Positions 20,580 to 35,200 of a stretch of DNA of 64,000 nucleotides are shown piece after piece (position 1 is the first letter of the stretch; every line of letters begins with the position of its first letter). The DNA lies in assembly GCA_023053575.1 (NCBI GenBank), contig JAKZAP010000012.1, forward strand, positions 8,866,230 through 8,930,229. Reading direction: 5' to 3'. The position numbers and the translations under genes were made by a program. The DNA comes from Branchinecta lynchi (Eukaryota > Arthropoda > Branchiopoda > Anostraca > Branchinectidae). The notes under the pieces were generated by a model. That model worked only from the letters and a program-made list of their open reading frames with translations, was not told where the DNA came from and searched no databases.

Positions 20580-23058
20580 AGTTAGTTTTAGAAGAGGTAA
20601 CGAATTACGATTTCGGGCATTAACCGTTCGACCAACACCACTACCTCGCTTCTGGATCGACTGAGGTTTAGCGCATCTTCCTCATATTCTATTTCCAATG
20701 TATATTATTCAAAAGACTGTACATAGAAAAATAAGTTCAAGAGAACAAACAAACAATCCATAATAACGAAAACAACCGGCCATTTTTTCAACCAAAAATA
20801 AAAGTACGATTGTCCTGCTAATACACGTGTACCGAAAATACAGTTTATAATTTTACAGCTAACAAAATCAAGCCGCCGTTATAAAATCTGACCACTAGCT
20901 CCTCTCGCGGTAAACTACCCAAATAAATGTAGCTTCCGGAGTGCTGAGAAAACGCTTTTGGTCCCAAAAAGCCCGGTTTTCGCGACTGGAGGCGAAATTC
21001 TCAGTAGCGTCAGAAACAAATGAATTTCGTCGCGTGCGAAGCATCGTGTTTTCACTGTCAGAAGTTTGATAACAGGTAACACATGTTTGCTCACCCTTGT
21101 GTTAAATGTTATGATAATATTCCTGTTATGACCCTTTTGGTGTCATGTTTCGCGAGAAGATATCATGAAGACAAACAAAAAGTCAGCATCATTCTTATGC
21201 GTAATGTTCCCAATGAAAATTTGTCTCAGAATAGTAGGATGAAGTAGTACGAAAAAGTTGCATGCAGTACTAACGATGCTACTACATGCTTCTACTTCAA
21301 GGCTTCCGTGTTACTGCATACTACTACATGCTACTATTAGCAAGGCTGGATGCCACTATGGCAGGCTATATACGCACGCAGGCTACAAATTTTTCATCGG
21401 GTTAAAAAACCATAACAATCTTAAAGCTAAGATCCTAAGTGTTATCTGTTTAAACCGCGCATCCTTGTGTTATCTGCTATCAAACTTCTGACAGTGTAGC
21501 GGGAGTCGGAGGGTGCCCAGCTCAAAACCCAAAACAAAAAACACTTAGGCATGGCAGCTACTTTACACTAGGGACGTATTCCAACCTCCGATTATTTATA
21601 TATATTTTTTGTATGTATTTCCCAGAAAATAAAACAAAAGTTAGGCATGTTGCCGCCTTTGCGCTTTTTTCAAACTTCAACTGAACTTTATTATAATAGC
21701 TACCATCGCCTTTTCATCCTATGCGTTGTATTGTACTCTGAAATCGTTTTCAGGTTTATGTTTACAAAAGAACAGCACTTGTTGCCAAAATCCTGACAAT
21801 GTTTCCAGTGGCGAGTAGAACGGTATGGCATTATGGTTTCTATCTGAAGCGACGTATCGAACTGAGACGCGAATGAACTGCTATTTACATGCTAGCAAGT
21901 ACAGATAATCTGATAGAACTTCTGTCTTTAGTCCCATGCAACGAGTACGAATACTCCGACAAAACCGAGCGGACCTAGCGGTATTTACTCTAGCTTTGAG
22001 CTGATGTTGATACCCGTTTACTCATCTTCCGTCTTCGCCGTTGCTAATCGCAGAACAAATAATGCAGGGGGACAATCAGCTACGACTCCTACTTTTCCTC
22101 ATCGGCGGTTTCCCAGCCATTTAGGTATTTGTAGAGGTAACGAAACGTGATGTGGCGCGAAGCTACTAACCTCCGATCGCTCGTAGCGGACAGGGTATGG
22201 GAAAATATTCGACTCCGCATAGTCATATTACAGATATAGGGAGACAGAGGTTTTCCAGATTATTTGTTCTTCATGCTAGCGACAGTCTCTGCCGTAAGTA
22301 GTCTACGAATGAGCCCCCCACCCCTTCAAAGTCCCACGGGTCCAGTGATGTGTTGAAATGTTATCAAACTTCTGACAGTTCGGCCTACTCCCAACCGCAA
22401 GGCTAGAGATGTATTTCCGTTGCGTTATGGCTTGCTACCTCACGTGATGTGAGACCCCAAGATACCCATACGCAAACGAAACTGCTTAATGCTGCTGACA
22501 ATTTATCTTAGCATATGAACGCTGTACCACCCCTTTAATATGAGTAGGCGCCTACCAGTCCAGCGTCACAACAGCGGACCCTTCCCTCATAACTTGCGGA
22601 GTTTTTTTTTTTTACTGTAGCCTAACTATATCGATATGTTACAAAAAAGCCTTGTACAAGGTTAGCTAACTTTGAACTTGTTCAACAATCATCCCATACA
22701 ACAACATAAAATTCACCAACTGCTATCCTACTACGTTTCGTCCGCACAAGACCTCAAGAACTAACTCACGCGGAATGTTGAAATCTTACGTCATTAGTAT
22801 ACAGCCGAAAATGAAACAACTTTCCCAAATAAGCATAAAGGTCTTATCACAGCAGCAGAAAAATGGACAAAACAGTGAAAGAAGGGCAAAAACACGAGAA
22901 CCTCCTTCTTCTCTCAGATATAGAATCGTAAACACCGGACGGAAGTCCTTTCAGTTGGCTAGATGCAAATTAAAGATTCCAAACTGAAGCAGTCACATAT
23001 TCCGTTGCACATTCATTTGTATTCCTTTCCACGCTTTATCCGTTTCTGTTCATAGTTC
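20580..23058. other. intergenic region between the converging genes
   Basis: Between the two 3' ends I see a GCATACAGTAGCA-type repeat at 21255-21365 and the words TATCAAACTTCTGACAGT recurring at 21477 and 22364 (reversed near 21057), possibly ends of one element. No coding block is recognisable; the frame at 22775-22987 (+) looks random. Confidence 0.35.
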
Positions 23059-23214
23059 CTAAATGGCACTACAGGTGTCGCCAGCATCGGTTGCTGACTT
23101 GGCCACCATGAGGTATAAGACCACCAGGATGAGGACAAGTTGAAGAACTGTGAAGCCTTGCAGCCGCCGAACTCGGGTTTCCAGGCGGGTTTGACATTTT
23201 CCTATGTCGTCCAG
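23059..23214 (-). CDS. MOSPD2: MOSPD2 last exon, membrane anchor
   Basis: Acceptor TTCTGTTTCAG; starts LDDIGKCQTRLETRVRRLQG, then FTVLQLVLILVVLYLMVA, ending SATDAGDTCSAI and TAG. It looks like a short coiled coil followed by one membrane segment with a short lumenal tail, as in MOSPD2. Phase fits the preceding exon directly. Confidence 0.82.
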   Translation of the reverse strand: MDDIGKCQTRLETRVRRLQGFTVLQLVLILVVLYLMVAKSATDAGDTCSAI

Positions 23215-26200
23215 CTGAAACAGAATATGGTATAACTGACGGCGGAAGCGATACGATAATACTTTTGTGCGTGAACCGCATGGGAAACTGCGGAGGAACG
23301 TTACAGGAGTGTGTGTGGGGGGGGGGAGGGGGAATTTTTATCTGCCTTTTATGTTATTTGACGAGAAACGCCAAGTTTCACAAATATTCTGTGAAAGTGT
23401 ATTTCTAGTGGAGTGTTTATTTATGAACGGTCCACTACTGCGGCCGGTGTAGCCAGTTTTCGGTTTCACCGCTTTTTATGGCACTTGTAGCTCCCCCTCA
23501 AGTGCCACATACAAATCGCTCTTCGGTCGGTCCACTGTTTTCGAGTTAGCGTACTTCCAGATGTGAACTTGGACGATGAAACTCGGACGATGAAACTTGG
23601 CATAGGCATATTAAGGACCTGACCAGATTAACTTCGAAATAGTTACCTCCCGAATTCAGCCATTCTGGGGGGGGGGGGAGGGATCGGGATGGCACTTCTT
23701 GGAAAGAACAAACATAAGCCCTAGATGTTTCGTTCACAGAACCTGACTGGATCCGGGCACTGCGGGAAAAGCTGGATGGGGGGGGGGGCGGACTTAAGGT
23801 ACTTCCAGTTGTACTAGGACGATGAAACTTGGCAGAGCAGTCTTGAAAATTGTCATTTCGCGGATTCGACCATCCTAGGGGGAGTAGAAGGACTTCCCCG
23901 AGGAAAAGCACCTCCAGTACTGTCTCTCAATAACGTGTTATCCGCGTGAAACAATCACAGACAAGATGTTGCCAAACTTAGCCAGGATCGCTAATTACAA
24001 CATCGAACTGTAGCCTACTTTACCAATGGCTGAGTATAGGCAAGAAGCTGTACTTGGCTTCCGGTAAATCGCAAATAAATGTAAAGGTGTCTCTTCCAAG
24101 CGTGGTGTTGGCAGACTGTTTTGACGATCAGATTACATCACGATCTGAATTTTGCATAATCTCCTTCACGTTTTGCCTTTTGGTAGAATAAAAGCAACTA
24201 ATTTAATTAATTATACATACCTTAGATAGGACCTCATCATACTGCTTAACCGGGGGTGGTGTAGCTGCCTGGAATATGTGATCATTCGCATCCCCGGGCG
24301 CTAGCGAGCACTTGAGCCTGAAATGCTGCGCCGACTCCGTTTTAGTTCTCCACAATTCTGCTAGGAGCGCTTGCGTCGGATTCTCCGCTCCAGAATCCAA
24401 TTCAAAGGCCATGACTAGAAATTTGTCGCGGACGATACTTGAGGAGGGGTAGCCAGCTTTCACCGTCATTGAAATGGTGGCGCTGCCATCGGGTTCTAAC
24501 ACACCGGTAGATGGCCGAACGCTGTACTTGTCGGGTGAGGTAATTTTGATCTAAACGGAAACAGATTTCAACAAGGGCTTATAACTCTGACTCTAGATGG
24601 GAAAGTCGCTGCAATATCACACTGTGTCTTCTTATACCATTTTAAGCTTCTTCCACCCCCGTAAGATGACCCCCATCAGAAGGACAGACAGCATTGGGTA
24701 TGTGAGTATGGGATCAAACTTTAATTGAAAAGCCAACTTATTTTTATGTCATTTAACTGAATACAGTGAATAATTTCGATCCTGCTAAAGGACTTTTCTA
24801 TTTTCCACTATCTGTTCTAGTTCCGACGTTCAGAATATCTGCGGCCGTCCCCAAAGCGTAAATTCTCCTATGACGCGGGAAATTTTAATCTCAACACAAA
24901 CGCGGCTTTTCAGTGGGCAGTGGCGAGACTGCTGAAGATTGCTTAAAGCCTGAACAAAAAATAAATCAGAAATCTTTCTCGTAAGGCGTACAACAAAAAT
25001 ACAAGCGCATAGAGGTGCCACAAATCACACCGAAATTCCACTATTTGAAGATCGATCATTCATGAATAGCAGAACAACGAAGTGAAACATTTTTAGCGGG
25101 TCTTAAAACCAATATAAGTGAACAATTGACGGGTATAACGAAATTGCCCTATCCCAGTCCTTTTCGATTAAACTTTAAAGGTTAAATTCCGACATCGGGT
25201 GATATCGCATTATAACAACGAGGCGGCCCTTGACGAGGTTGCGAGGTTGATATTTTTATATAGCCTTCGAGCCTGTTACTCCGATACCGACTGAGATGGA
25301 GGTATGTTAAATATTATAACTTTCCGGAACAGAATCTGTTTCTTCTTTGTATCTTCTTTGGAAGTAATTATTTGCTAATTTTTTTACAGTGAAGTGTCTA
25401 TAGCTTACTGTAGAATATGTCAAAATGACTACCGTCGTGACCCGGGCATTTATGTTTATAACAATGCAATGTATATCCAAAACCATGTTTTTCATTTGTG
25501 GCGAACCACATGCCATCTAGCGGAGGGCTCATAGAGAAATATAATTACTCAAGCTTAAATCGGTGTTGCCACTTGTCGCAGAATTCTGCGATTTGTTATA
25601 CAGTTTCTTACGTGCGACCGGTTCCTTACCAGTAAATACAAAAATGAAGCGTAAAAGCTGAGGTAAATAATTATAAAGACGATGAAGCGAGATTTCTCGT
25701 CAATAATTGGTGAAAAGGACCTAGTTTCGTAGTTGCCGAAATGTCCTTCTTTTTTTTCGGCCAAAAGTCACAGGTTCCATCAGGAAATGTGTCAACACTG
25801 GAGTCTTTTGTAACGGACTGTTTAACCAAGAGAAAATACTGTTTTAATTGCTCAATAGCTGCCCTTTGGAGAGTAGAGGAAAATAAGCTGAAATAAGTTG
25901 GACGTAATTTTGTTTCAGTTGACAAGTTGCATTTTCAGTGGGAATTTGATTGTAACGAGGTATGACCCAAGCTGGTTGGCTAGGAAAGCAAAACTTTATT
26001 TTTTCTTTTAGCTAAAAGCTAGAAGAGGAATACAAATTTACAAAATACACAGACACACAAGAAACAAATTAACTAATACACTACAACTACAAGAAATGAC
26101 CAGAAATTAATGATGGGATGAAACTACGTAAAAATTGGGTAGAAGAATGAGCGCGAAATGGGGAAAACTGATTGTCAGTATTCCTCTCGGACCGACGCAC

Positions 26201-29200
26201 AAAAGACGGGAGGGGAGGGGGGAATAGATGGGCAATCTGGGGACAACAGTTTTTGACAGTTTTGAACATTTTCGGTTTTTGAACATTTTTCAAAATTTTA
26301 TTTTTGAGTGTTTTTTTGTTTTTCTTTCTGAAAGTGATGTCTTTTATTTATTTTTTGGAATTCAGCCCTCAGGTTGTACTTTAGAGTAGTTGAGTAAAAG
26401 TGCTCGATGAACTCTGCGGAGGTCGATAGGGCTTCGTAATATCCTCGCTGGAGGCTGATATGATATCATATCAGCCTCCATAAAATTTATTGTCATAGGA
26501 AGATATACTTTACATACATGTTCAAGAAAAGTTATATTATAGTATCAAGCTACGACTGAGACATCATGGGCCTCAGAAATACTCATTAGGTTATAACTGT
26601 AGATAGTCCTTCAGCCCAAGGTGGCTGCGAATCATATTTGACGGTGCAAAACGAGCCTGAAGAGAGACGCTTACCAAGAAGGGCCGAAATATAGCTCTAA
26701 TAAAATGTAACTGACTTATCCGTTTTTCACCTTCAATTAGGTTATAAGTAGATCATGACTTCAGGTTATAATAACAAAATAAGGAAAAAAATCTTATTTC
26801 TTATGTTGGGGTGTTTTACGTACCGAGCGACGCCGGTACCGGTGACAAAAATTCGCCATATTCCAGTTTAGCTGTTCCAAATGGACTAGTTTATGTTAAT
26901 CCCATATGCCTCACCATCAGTACTTGTCATAGACATAGGTTGCGTTCCCCAAACTTAACAATTGTTAACAATCGTTAACTTTACTTCGGGGCGGAGCTAA
27001 CTGCAGCTCTAACGATCGTTAACTTTTCCCAGTTCTGCAGTTGTTAACTATTTTGCAACGATGCTCATCGACCATCGTTAAAAAATAGTTAACAATCGTT
27101 AAGCTCTGGAACGAAAATTGTAGTTGGGCGGAGCTTAAATTTTGAAATCAGAAACGTGGAACGCATAAAGTTAACAACTGTTAACAAGTTGATAACGATC
27201 GTTAAGTTCCGGAACGGAACCATAGTAAAATAGATCCACAGGTGGATGAATAGAAAATTTGCAATCTGCTTCCCAGGTAATGGAGGTTTTACACATGTCT
27301 CAAAAGTAGACAGTGAATGTTAACCCACTACCTTATGGATCTGGCTTGTTACTATGCCTACACATGTGTCGATTATGAGACAATGGGGTACTAACAGAAA
27401 CTAGTCCACTTGGAGCGCTGAACTGGAATAAGGCGAATTACCGTTTTCAAGACGATGAATTAGCAAGTAGCCTACACGACCACAGTTGTTTTTTAGCTTT
27501 TAGCTATTCGGATTAAACTTGATTGATTGATTGATTGATTGTTTTCAAACTATACGTATGAAAATTCTCAAAGCTTGAGTTTCTCTTATTTTTCCATCTG
27601 ACTTCTTCTGACAGTGTTTACGAATTCAACAACCACAAAGTTGTGCGCAGACCTTTCGTCTTTCTTTCTTCCTTATCAAGCAACCATAAACCAAAATGGC
27701 GGATGATGAAAATACTCGAACGCTATTGGCTAACACAACACTATTGGTTAATTTCCGATATAATTTCGTCTGATCTGGCTCTTTCTGGCACCGTCAACAG
27801 CAACTTACGTATTTAAGTTACGTCCGGCACGTGTCCGGAATTTAAAAAAAATTTCACTAAAAAACCATGTGATTCTGTATTATGCAAATCCTAACACTCA
27901 CTGACATCATCACCTTCAACTATCCCAGGATTGCTTTTTTTTTGTATTTCTTCCAGTAGACGCTACTTGAAAAAGCGTCATTAGCTGACAAAATAGCGAG
28001 ATAAATAACCAGTTGACAGGACCTCGAAAATGACCCCCCCCCGTCTATATTTGATGTACTGAAAATCACAACATAGGAGCTTAGTCACATTTGGCTCATT
28101 TCCTGGCTTTTTGGGTTGCAAAGGTAGAAACAAGAAAAAGAACAAGATACAACTAATTCTGAATGTTGTCGTTTTAAATTGAGGAGATCAATTAGAGCAA
28201 AACAGCCAAAACAGCCCAAGCTCTAAGCGCTACCTGCACTGAGCCCGCTAGAAGAGAGCAAATGATTAGGATTATGATGCACCTCAACAGAAGACAATTT
28301 ATTTATATTTTTTTTTCTGTTCTCTAAGTATTTAAGGAGTATCCCGAGTATCAACTGTTGCAGTGTTATCGGTCCCAAGAATAATGCGTGTCCATCAATG
28401 TGCTATATTGGCTCGCAAGCATTTTCTTTATTGAAGTCATTTTGTCTATTTTTACTATATTTTTACACGACGTCGTCCACTGTTTCCTGACCGAAGATTA
28501 AAAATTAAGTGTCTTTTTCTGTGTTTGTATGTGTTTTGTTTACTTTCTTCGTTTACTCCGCCTTTCCGAAATGGCGGGTCATAAATAAATTACTTACTTA
28601 CTTACTTACTCAATAGTGTCAGCTTACCTTATAGGAGACCAGTCTGGCCGAAATATTTGTAAGAACGATGCTTCCGCTAGTCTCGTTTTCTTCTCGCCTG
28701 AAAGTAATCTCTTCGGAAGGTTTCAATTTGATTAGCTGACCTAGAAAGTCCAGCGATTAGTAAACAACGACATCTATATTTTCTGAAACACGCCACCAGA
28801 ACGTATATTTTCCGCGTCACGAGATTGTTCGCTTTTGTAGGTGGCACCGTTGCACATTGCGTGCTTGTGACGTTGATTCTCCTGCGCAAGAATTCACTTG
28901 CCAGTGCTCGCTGCCACAACTGCCAGTGATACGGATATGTATAAGGTTGACGGTGGTGACGACGTTCAACAGCCTGACGAGGGACCTTGCCAAGAAAGGT
29001 CGGCATTTCGCTGCCAAAGCATCCTAGCTGACATCCATTTTTAGCCATAGTTTGAATATATATATATAAAAAAGAACTGACGTGATGTAAGCCTGGACCG
29101 AGGGTATAATTACTATAGCTACCTACACGACTACGCGTTTTTTGAATAAATGCCGCTTTATTCTGGTTCCGATTTCAAACCAGATTTTATTTCCGGGTTA

Positions 29201-32200
29201 CGGCTTCAGGGGCGCCCTGGCCCTCTCTCTCTCTCTGGTTGCGCTTTTTTTTTAAAAGCATTTCTTTTTTAATTCTCTGATGACAGTGGTTGCACACAGG
29301 CTGTCCCACAAACAGAGCGTTACTAGCAAAAATGTATGGGGGGGGGGAGAGGGACGAGGCATTTACCGACTGGCTGGTAATTTTTACCGACTGTTTTTGC
29401 AGAGAAAATGACTGTTTCAAAAAATCGCTAGCTTTTACCAGCTAGCGATTTTTGTTTTTCAAAGTGTAAATAAGTAAGCCCTGAGTACTTTTATGATTTT
29501 TTTAACACTAACTTGTTTTATCACCCTTATTTTACCCGACATTCAGAGGATTTAGCTCACGAGAGAAGAAACACAACAAGAGCAGGATTTGTTCTCAGGA
29601 ACATAGGTGTGAGCGTCTGGAATGACCTTCCAGAACCGGTCAGCGAGGCTGTAAGTCTGGCATCATTCAAGAGAATGGTTAAATCCCATTATTTGAAAAG
29701 GAAAGAAGTGTGATAAGAGGAAAGGGTATTTATTAAAAAAAAAAAAAAATGATCCCTCCCCCCCCCCCCATGGGGACTGAGGGAATGATATAGCGGATTC
29801 ATGGTAGTTAGAATTACGGCCGAAATCAGGATTTTTTGTTTAAAAGTGGCCGTTAATGGTAAATTATTTGCTTAATTTATGTGCTTTTGATGAAATAAAA
29901 AAATGTCTATGTCTATGTAACTGTTCGTCATCAGATAGAAGCGACATATAATACGATTTCCCCGCATGATTTTCTGCACTTAAAGTTACACAAATCTCAA
30001 TTTGTCTAAACAGAACTGATTAAGGTGCCTACAATCCTGGCAGGAATTCCAGTCCGAAAGAACCCAACCCTGATCGCGAGGGGTTACCAACTCCCAAAAA
30101 TGGGGTACAGGTGTGCCCGACTGTGTCCGACGTGTGCCCGACAGTGCACGATTGAGTACCAAAGTCGTCGTTTACGATCAAAATTTTGTCAAAACGACGA
30201 ATCTGCAAATCTTGACAAAAGACTCGTGGACACAAAGTATATTAACTGTAGTCATTTATGTACGCAAAAACATATTAAAAACAGTAGGCTACACAATATA
30301 TTATACAACCCTTGCAATTACTTATAATGTCATTAGTGAGCCCGGAAGTTATTCGATGTTGTGGAAGCTGTGTTGTATCACATAAATCCAAAAGAAGGGA
30401 AGCTAGTGATTTTACCGGTGTACGACGAATAACCTTGACGTATGTTCCAATAGTGCATAAAACAACTATTCAACTATATTTCGTGACCGACTCCCCGGTA
30501 CAGAGTGTGCCCGACAGTTGGTAACCCCTCGCCTGATCGTCTGTCCAAGGCACAAGTCACACGTGCTAGTACGTTGTCGGCAGTGTTGCCATATTGGCGG
30601 AATTTACGACCGACCGGCTGTTTTTTTTGCTGGGGTATTGAAATTGGTTGGGTTCTATTGACAATCCTTGTAAGTTTTTGGAGATTTCTTGCAATTTTCG
30701 GTTTAAAAAAGATTTGGTATATTTTTCAAAGACAGCAGTGTATTTCTTGGATCATGATCTGGTATCACTGGTTTTCCGAGCGCAGCTCTAGTGGTAAAGG
30801 TACGTGCACACATAGTCCCATTTTTTCCTTCACTTCGGAATTTTGACGCACCGCATGCATGATGACCAAAATTAACGTGCGAACGGACTGAGTGACTTAA
30901 TGCTTAAATTTTATCTGAAAAGGCAGCTTATTTTTATATCTGATATTTGATACACTGAAACATTTTGACTCATTTAAAAGATTTTGTGATTTTTCACCCG
31001 GGGCTCTAGTAATAAGGTTCAGAATGTGCACTGCTTGCATGACAACCCGAAATTCCACCAGACGCGGAGAACTTGAATTTCAACAGGAGCCTGCATTACT
31101 ATAGTTGAAGACGCTAAGCTCGGAAAGTCACGACCGAAGAAAGTAGGAAAATGATGTAAAGATGTGGAATGCAAGGAATCTATCATTTTTAGTTTATTTT
31201 CCGGCAGTGGCTTACCTTTTTATTTGCTAAATATTTCAAGCTTAGTGGTACAAGCGCACAGAGGTACCACAAATCCAAAAGAAAAAGTAGATTCGATGAA
31301 ATCCAGTATCTGTGGGTAGCCGACAAACGAACTAACGCATTTTTATCGAGTTTTCAGGCCCATTAAAGTGCGTAAGTGACGCGTACGTAGACTGTCCGAT
31401 CTCACCCCGTTTCGGTTAAACTTAAAAACTCTGTAGCTTTACGAAATGACCCAGGTCTGGTACGCGGTTTTTAAGGCAGGCGCACTCACAATGAGTTTTA
31501 CCTAGGACTTGGTGTTGGCCAATTCTGAATATTATTCTCGCACCCAATCTCTGCTAAGGTTTTACCACTCTATGGACGATGGCCTAAGTCAGTGGTTCCC
31601 AACCTTTTCCGCCTCGCGTACCCCTAATTAAGGTTCAAAAAGGTTGCGTACCCTTTTTTGAAGAATCATTATTCTACTAAGAAACGCCAAAAAGACGTCA
31701 TTTATTGCCATAAGTGGTAAGTGTTATATATGTAATCGGCATTTCATCGTTATTTGGTATTTCTCCGGCTCCCCTATTATACCCTCGGGCGGTACGCGGT
31801 AATTGCGAGATCTGCCAGTGTTTGATTTATTCAGTAGTCAGTGTTTGAATGGCTGTCAAACGAGCTTGTTCTGTAAATGTGTATATAGAATAAAATGTTG
31901 TAACTAAGTATGCAACAAAGTGGCGACGAGGATTCGGAGTTTCTTTAGTCAAGGACGAGAGAAACAAAGAACAATTAAGCGAAAATGAGTGCAAGTTTCG
32001 GAGTACTTAAGGAGTACGAGCCGTCATCAAGTTTTACAGAATATGTGGAAAGGCTCGAGCAGTATTTTGCAGCGAATGACATTCAGGAAGAGGTTAAAAA
32101 GAAAGCAATCTTTCTTACCTGTGTTGGCGAACGAACTTATTCGCTGATACGAAATTTGGTATCGCCAAAGAAACCAAAGGATGTGAAGATCGCGGATCTA

Positions 32201-35200
32201 ATTGCTTTGACAATAGAACATTTATGTCCAAAGCCAATTGTGATAGCGGAACGTTTTAAGTTTCACCAGAGAAGCCAGAAACAAGGTGAAACAGTAAATC
32301 AGTTTGTAGCCGAGTTAAAAAGCCTTGCAAAGCATTGCAACTTCGGCACATTTTTGGACGAAGCGCTACGCGACAGATTCGTGTGTGGACTGTATTCAGC
32401 TGCTTGCCAAAGAAGACTGTTATCAGAAGCTGATTTAACATTAACACGGGCAGTTGAAATAGCAAGCGGGATGGAAGCAGCAGAGATGGAAGCTGGAAAT
32501 ATTCACACGGGAAACGTAAATCCTGGTGGATCGATGGACGTAAATGAAGTGCGAACGAATGGTAAACAGAAATGCTTTCGATGCGGAAAGTCAAACCATT
32601 CAGCCAGTGACTGTTATTTTGCCAAAGCTGTTTGTCACAAGTGTTCGAAGCAAGGACATATATCTACGGCGTGTAGATCCAAGGACAGTGGGGAACGAGC
32701 TTCGCAAAAATACAACAACAGTCGTGGTCCGTACAAGCCAACAAAGAAGAAGGCGGATATTCGTCATGTCGAGTCTGCTCCGCCACAAGTCAGGTCAACC
32801 GAATGCCCAACCCCTAGCCAAAGTGATGATAATTGGCTAGTATACCATGTCGGTAGGGGACAGTCGGAAATTCTGGTAAACCTGGAAATAAATGGACAAC
32901 AAACTAAGTTCGAGTTGGATACGGGCTGTGCCGTATCGTTGATGTCAGAAGAAAATTTCCGGAAGCTGTGCCCAACCGTTGAGCTTCGAAAGTCTCAGAA
33001 GAAACTAACGGCCTACGGTGGTCACGAAATTGAGGTATGCGGAGAAGTCGTCGTCGACGCAAGATACGAACGCCAGTCGAAGCGGTTGGAGCTGATCGTA
33101 GTGAACGGGAAAGGTCCGTCCTTATTTGGCCGTAATTGGCTTAGTGAATTTAAGCTCAATTGGTCCTCGATCAATTCTGTGCACGACAAACCAATTGAGG
33201 AACAAATTGCAAGTGAATTTGCCGATTTGTTCACTGGATCGGGAAAAATCAAAGGGGTAAAAGCAGTGTTGCGCATTAAAGTGGATGCAACCCCAAAGTT
33301 TTTCAAGCCGCGCGCAGTACCGTATGCACTGCGCGAAAAAGTGGAGCTTGAATTAGATCGGTTAGTGAAGGAAGATATTCTGGAGAAAGTCGAAAGTTCC
33401 GAGTGGGCGACGCCAATAGTGCCGACTTTAAAGCCCTGCGGTAATGTGAGAATCTGTGGTGACTACAAGGTCACAATAAACCAGTGCTTGGAAGAACCGG
33501 AGTACCCTATGCCAACCCCAGAGGAGATATTCAGCAATCTAAACGGTGGAAGTAAGTTCAGTAAACTGGATATGTCAGGTGCGTATCAACAAATTGAACT
33601 GGACGAAGACTCTCGTGAGTATACCACTATTAATACGCATATGGGACTATTTCGGTATAAAAGGCTACCGTTTGGCGTGTCTAGCGCATGTGCTATTTTT
33701 CAGCGCGTCGTGGACGAAATTTTGTCGGAAATTCCCGGCGCAGCGCATATTTTGGATGACATTATTTTGAGCGGGAAAGGTGACCGTGAGTTGCTCAAAT
33801 TGTTGCGATCTGTATTACAGAAACTACGTGAGTATAACGTGAAGCTAAAGCGGGAAAAGTGTGTTTTCGTAGCGGACGTAGTTGAGTATTTCGGGTTTAT
33901 TGTCAGTAAAGACGGTATTCAGCCATCACCCAAAAAGGTTGAAGCCATTTGCAAAATTGATAGCCCGCAAAACAAGGATGAGTTACGGTCATTTCTAGGC
34001 CTAATCAATTATTATCGCAAGTTTATTCCCGATATGTCCACATTGTGTTACCGTTTAAATGACCTGATGAAAGACGGTAAGGTATGGGACTGGACGATTG
34101 AGTGTGAAAGCGCTTTCAGTAAATTGAAAGAAGCGCTTGTTGGGGAAAATCTGCTTGTCCATTATGACAAGAATTTGCCGCTCATATTATGTACCGATGC
34201 ATCTCCATTTGGTGTGTCTGCGATACTGTCACATGTGTATCCAGACAAATCTGAGCGCCCTATTTTATACGCGTCGCGAACATTGTCTTCTGCGGAGCGG
34301 AATTACGCGCAGATTGAACGAGAAGCGTTAGCCATAATTTTTGGGCTAAAAAAGTTTCACATTTACTTGTATGGTGTGAAATTTGAACTGTGGACGGATA
34401 ACAAGCCCCTAACGTTCATATTTGGGGAGAAGACTGGAATCCCGGTAATGACAACTTCGCGTCTGCAAAGATGGGCAATTATTATGTCATCGTACCGGTA
34501 TACGGTTAAGTTTAAACCGGCATCGGAAAATCTGAATGCCGACGCACTATCGCGATTATTGCCGAAGACTTCGGCGATTGCGCATCCCAATGATAGGGAT
34601 GAAGCGTCCGCATTGCTAGTTCGTCAGTTGCAAAGTTTACCAGTTAGTGCTTCTGACGTCGCGTATGAAACCAAGAGTTGTCCGATTTTAAGTCGGGTGG
34701 TAGAATTTACGGTAAAAAAATGGCCCGATAGGAAAGAAATCCCTGTTGATTTGTTGCCGTTTTATCGTGTGAAAGATGAGTTGTCTATGCAGTCTGGATG
34801 TCTGTTTCGAGGCCTTAGAATAGTTGTGCCGAATATGTATCGTAAGTATGTCCTGGAAGAGTTGCATGCAGGCCATCTAGGTATGGTCAAAATGAAGTCA
34901 GTAGCTAGATTTCGTGTGTGGTGGCCGAAAATCGACGAGGACATTGAAAGTTTGGTGTCTAAGTGTCTGTCTTGTCAGCTTGAGAGAAATCGTCCACATC
35001 CAGTTGTCTCACAATGGCCAAAAGCAGAGGAGCCATGGAGGCGTGTACATATTGATTATGCTGGTCCGTTTTTAGGAAGCATGTTCTTGATTGTTGTAGA
35101 TTCGTGTTCTAAATGGTTGGAAGTTGTGGCTATGACCCGTACGGATTCACAGCGTACTATTGAGGTTTTGGGGTCTATATTTTGCCGTTATGGTTGTCCC

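Noticed and set aside
28677..29048. Open frame of 123 codons, minus strand
   Set aside because: It overlaps a hammerhead-like repeat and has no protein motif.
32256..35000. Minus-strand and shifted frames inside the Ty3/Gypsy element
   Set aside because: They are shadows of the gag-pol frame.
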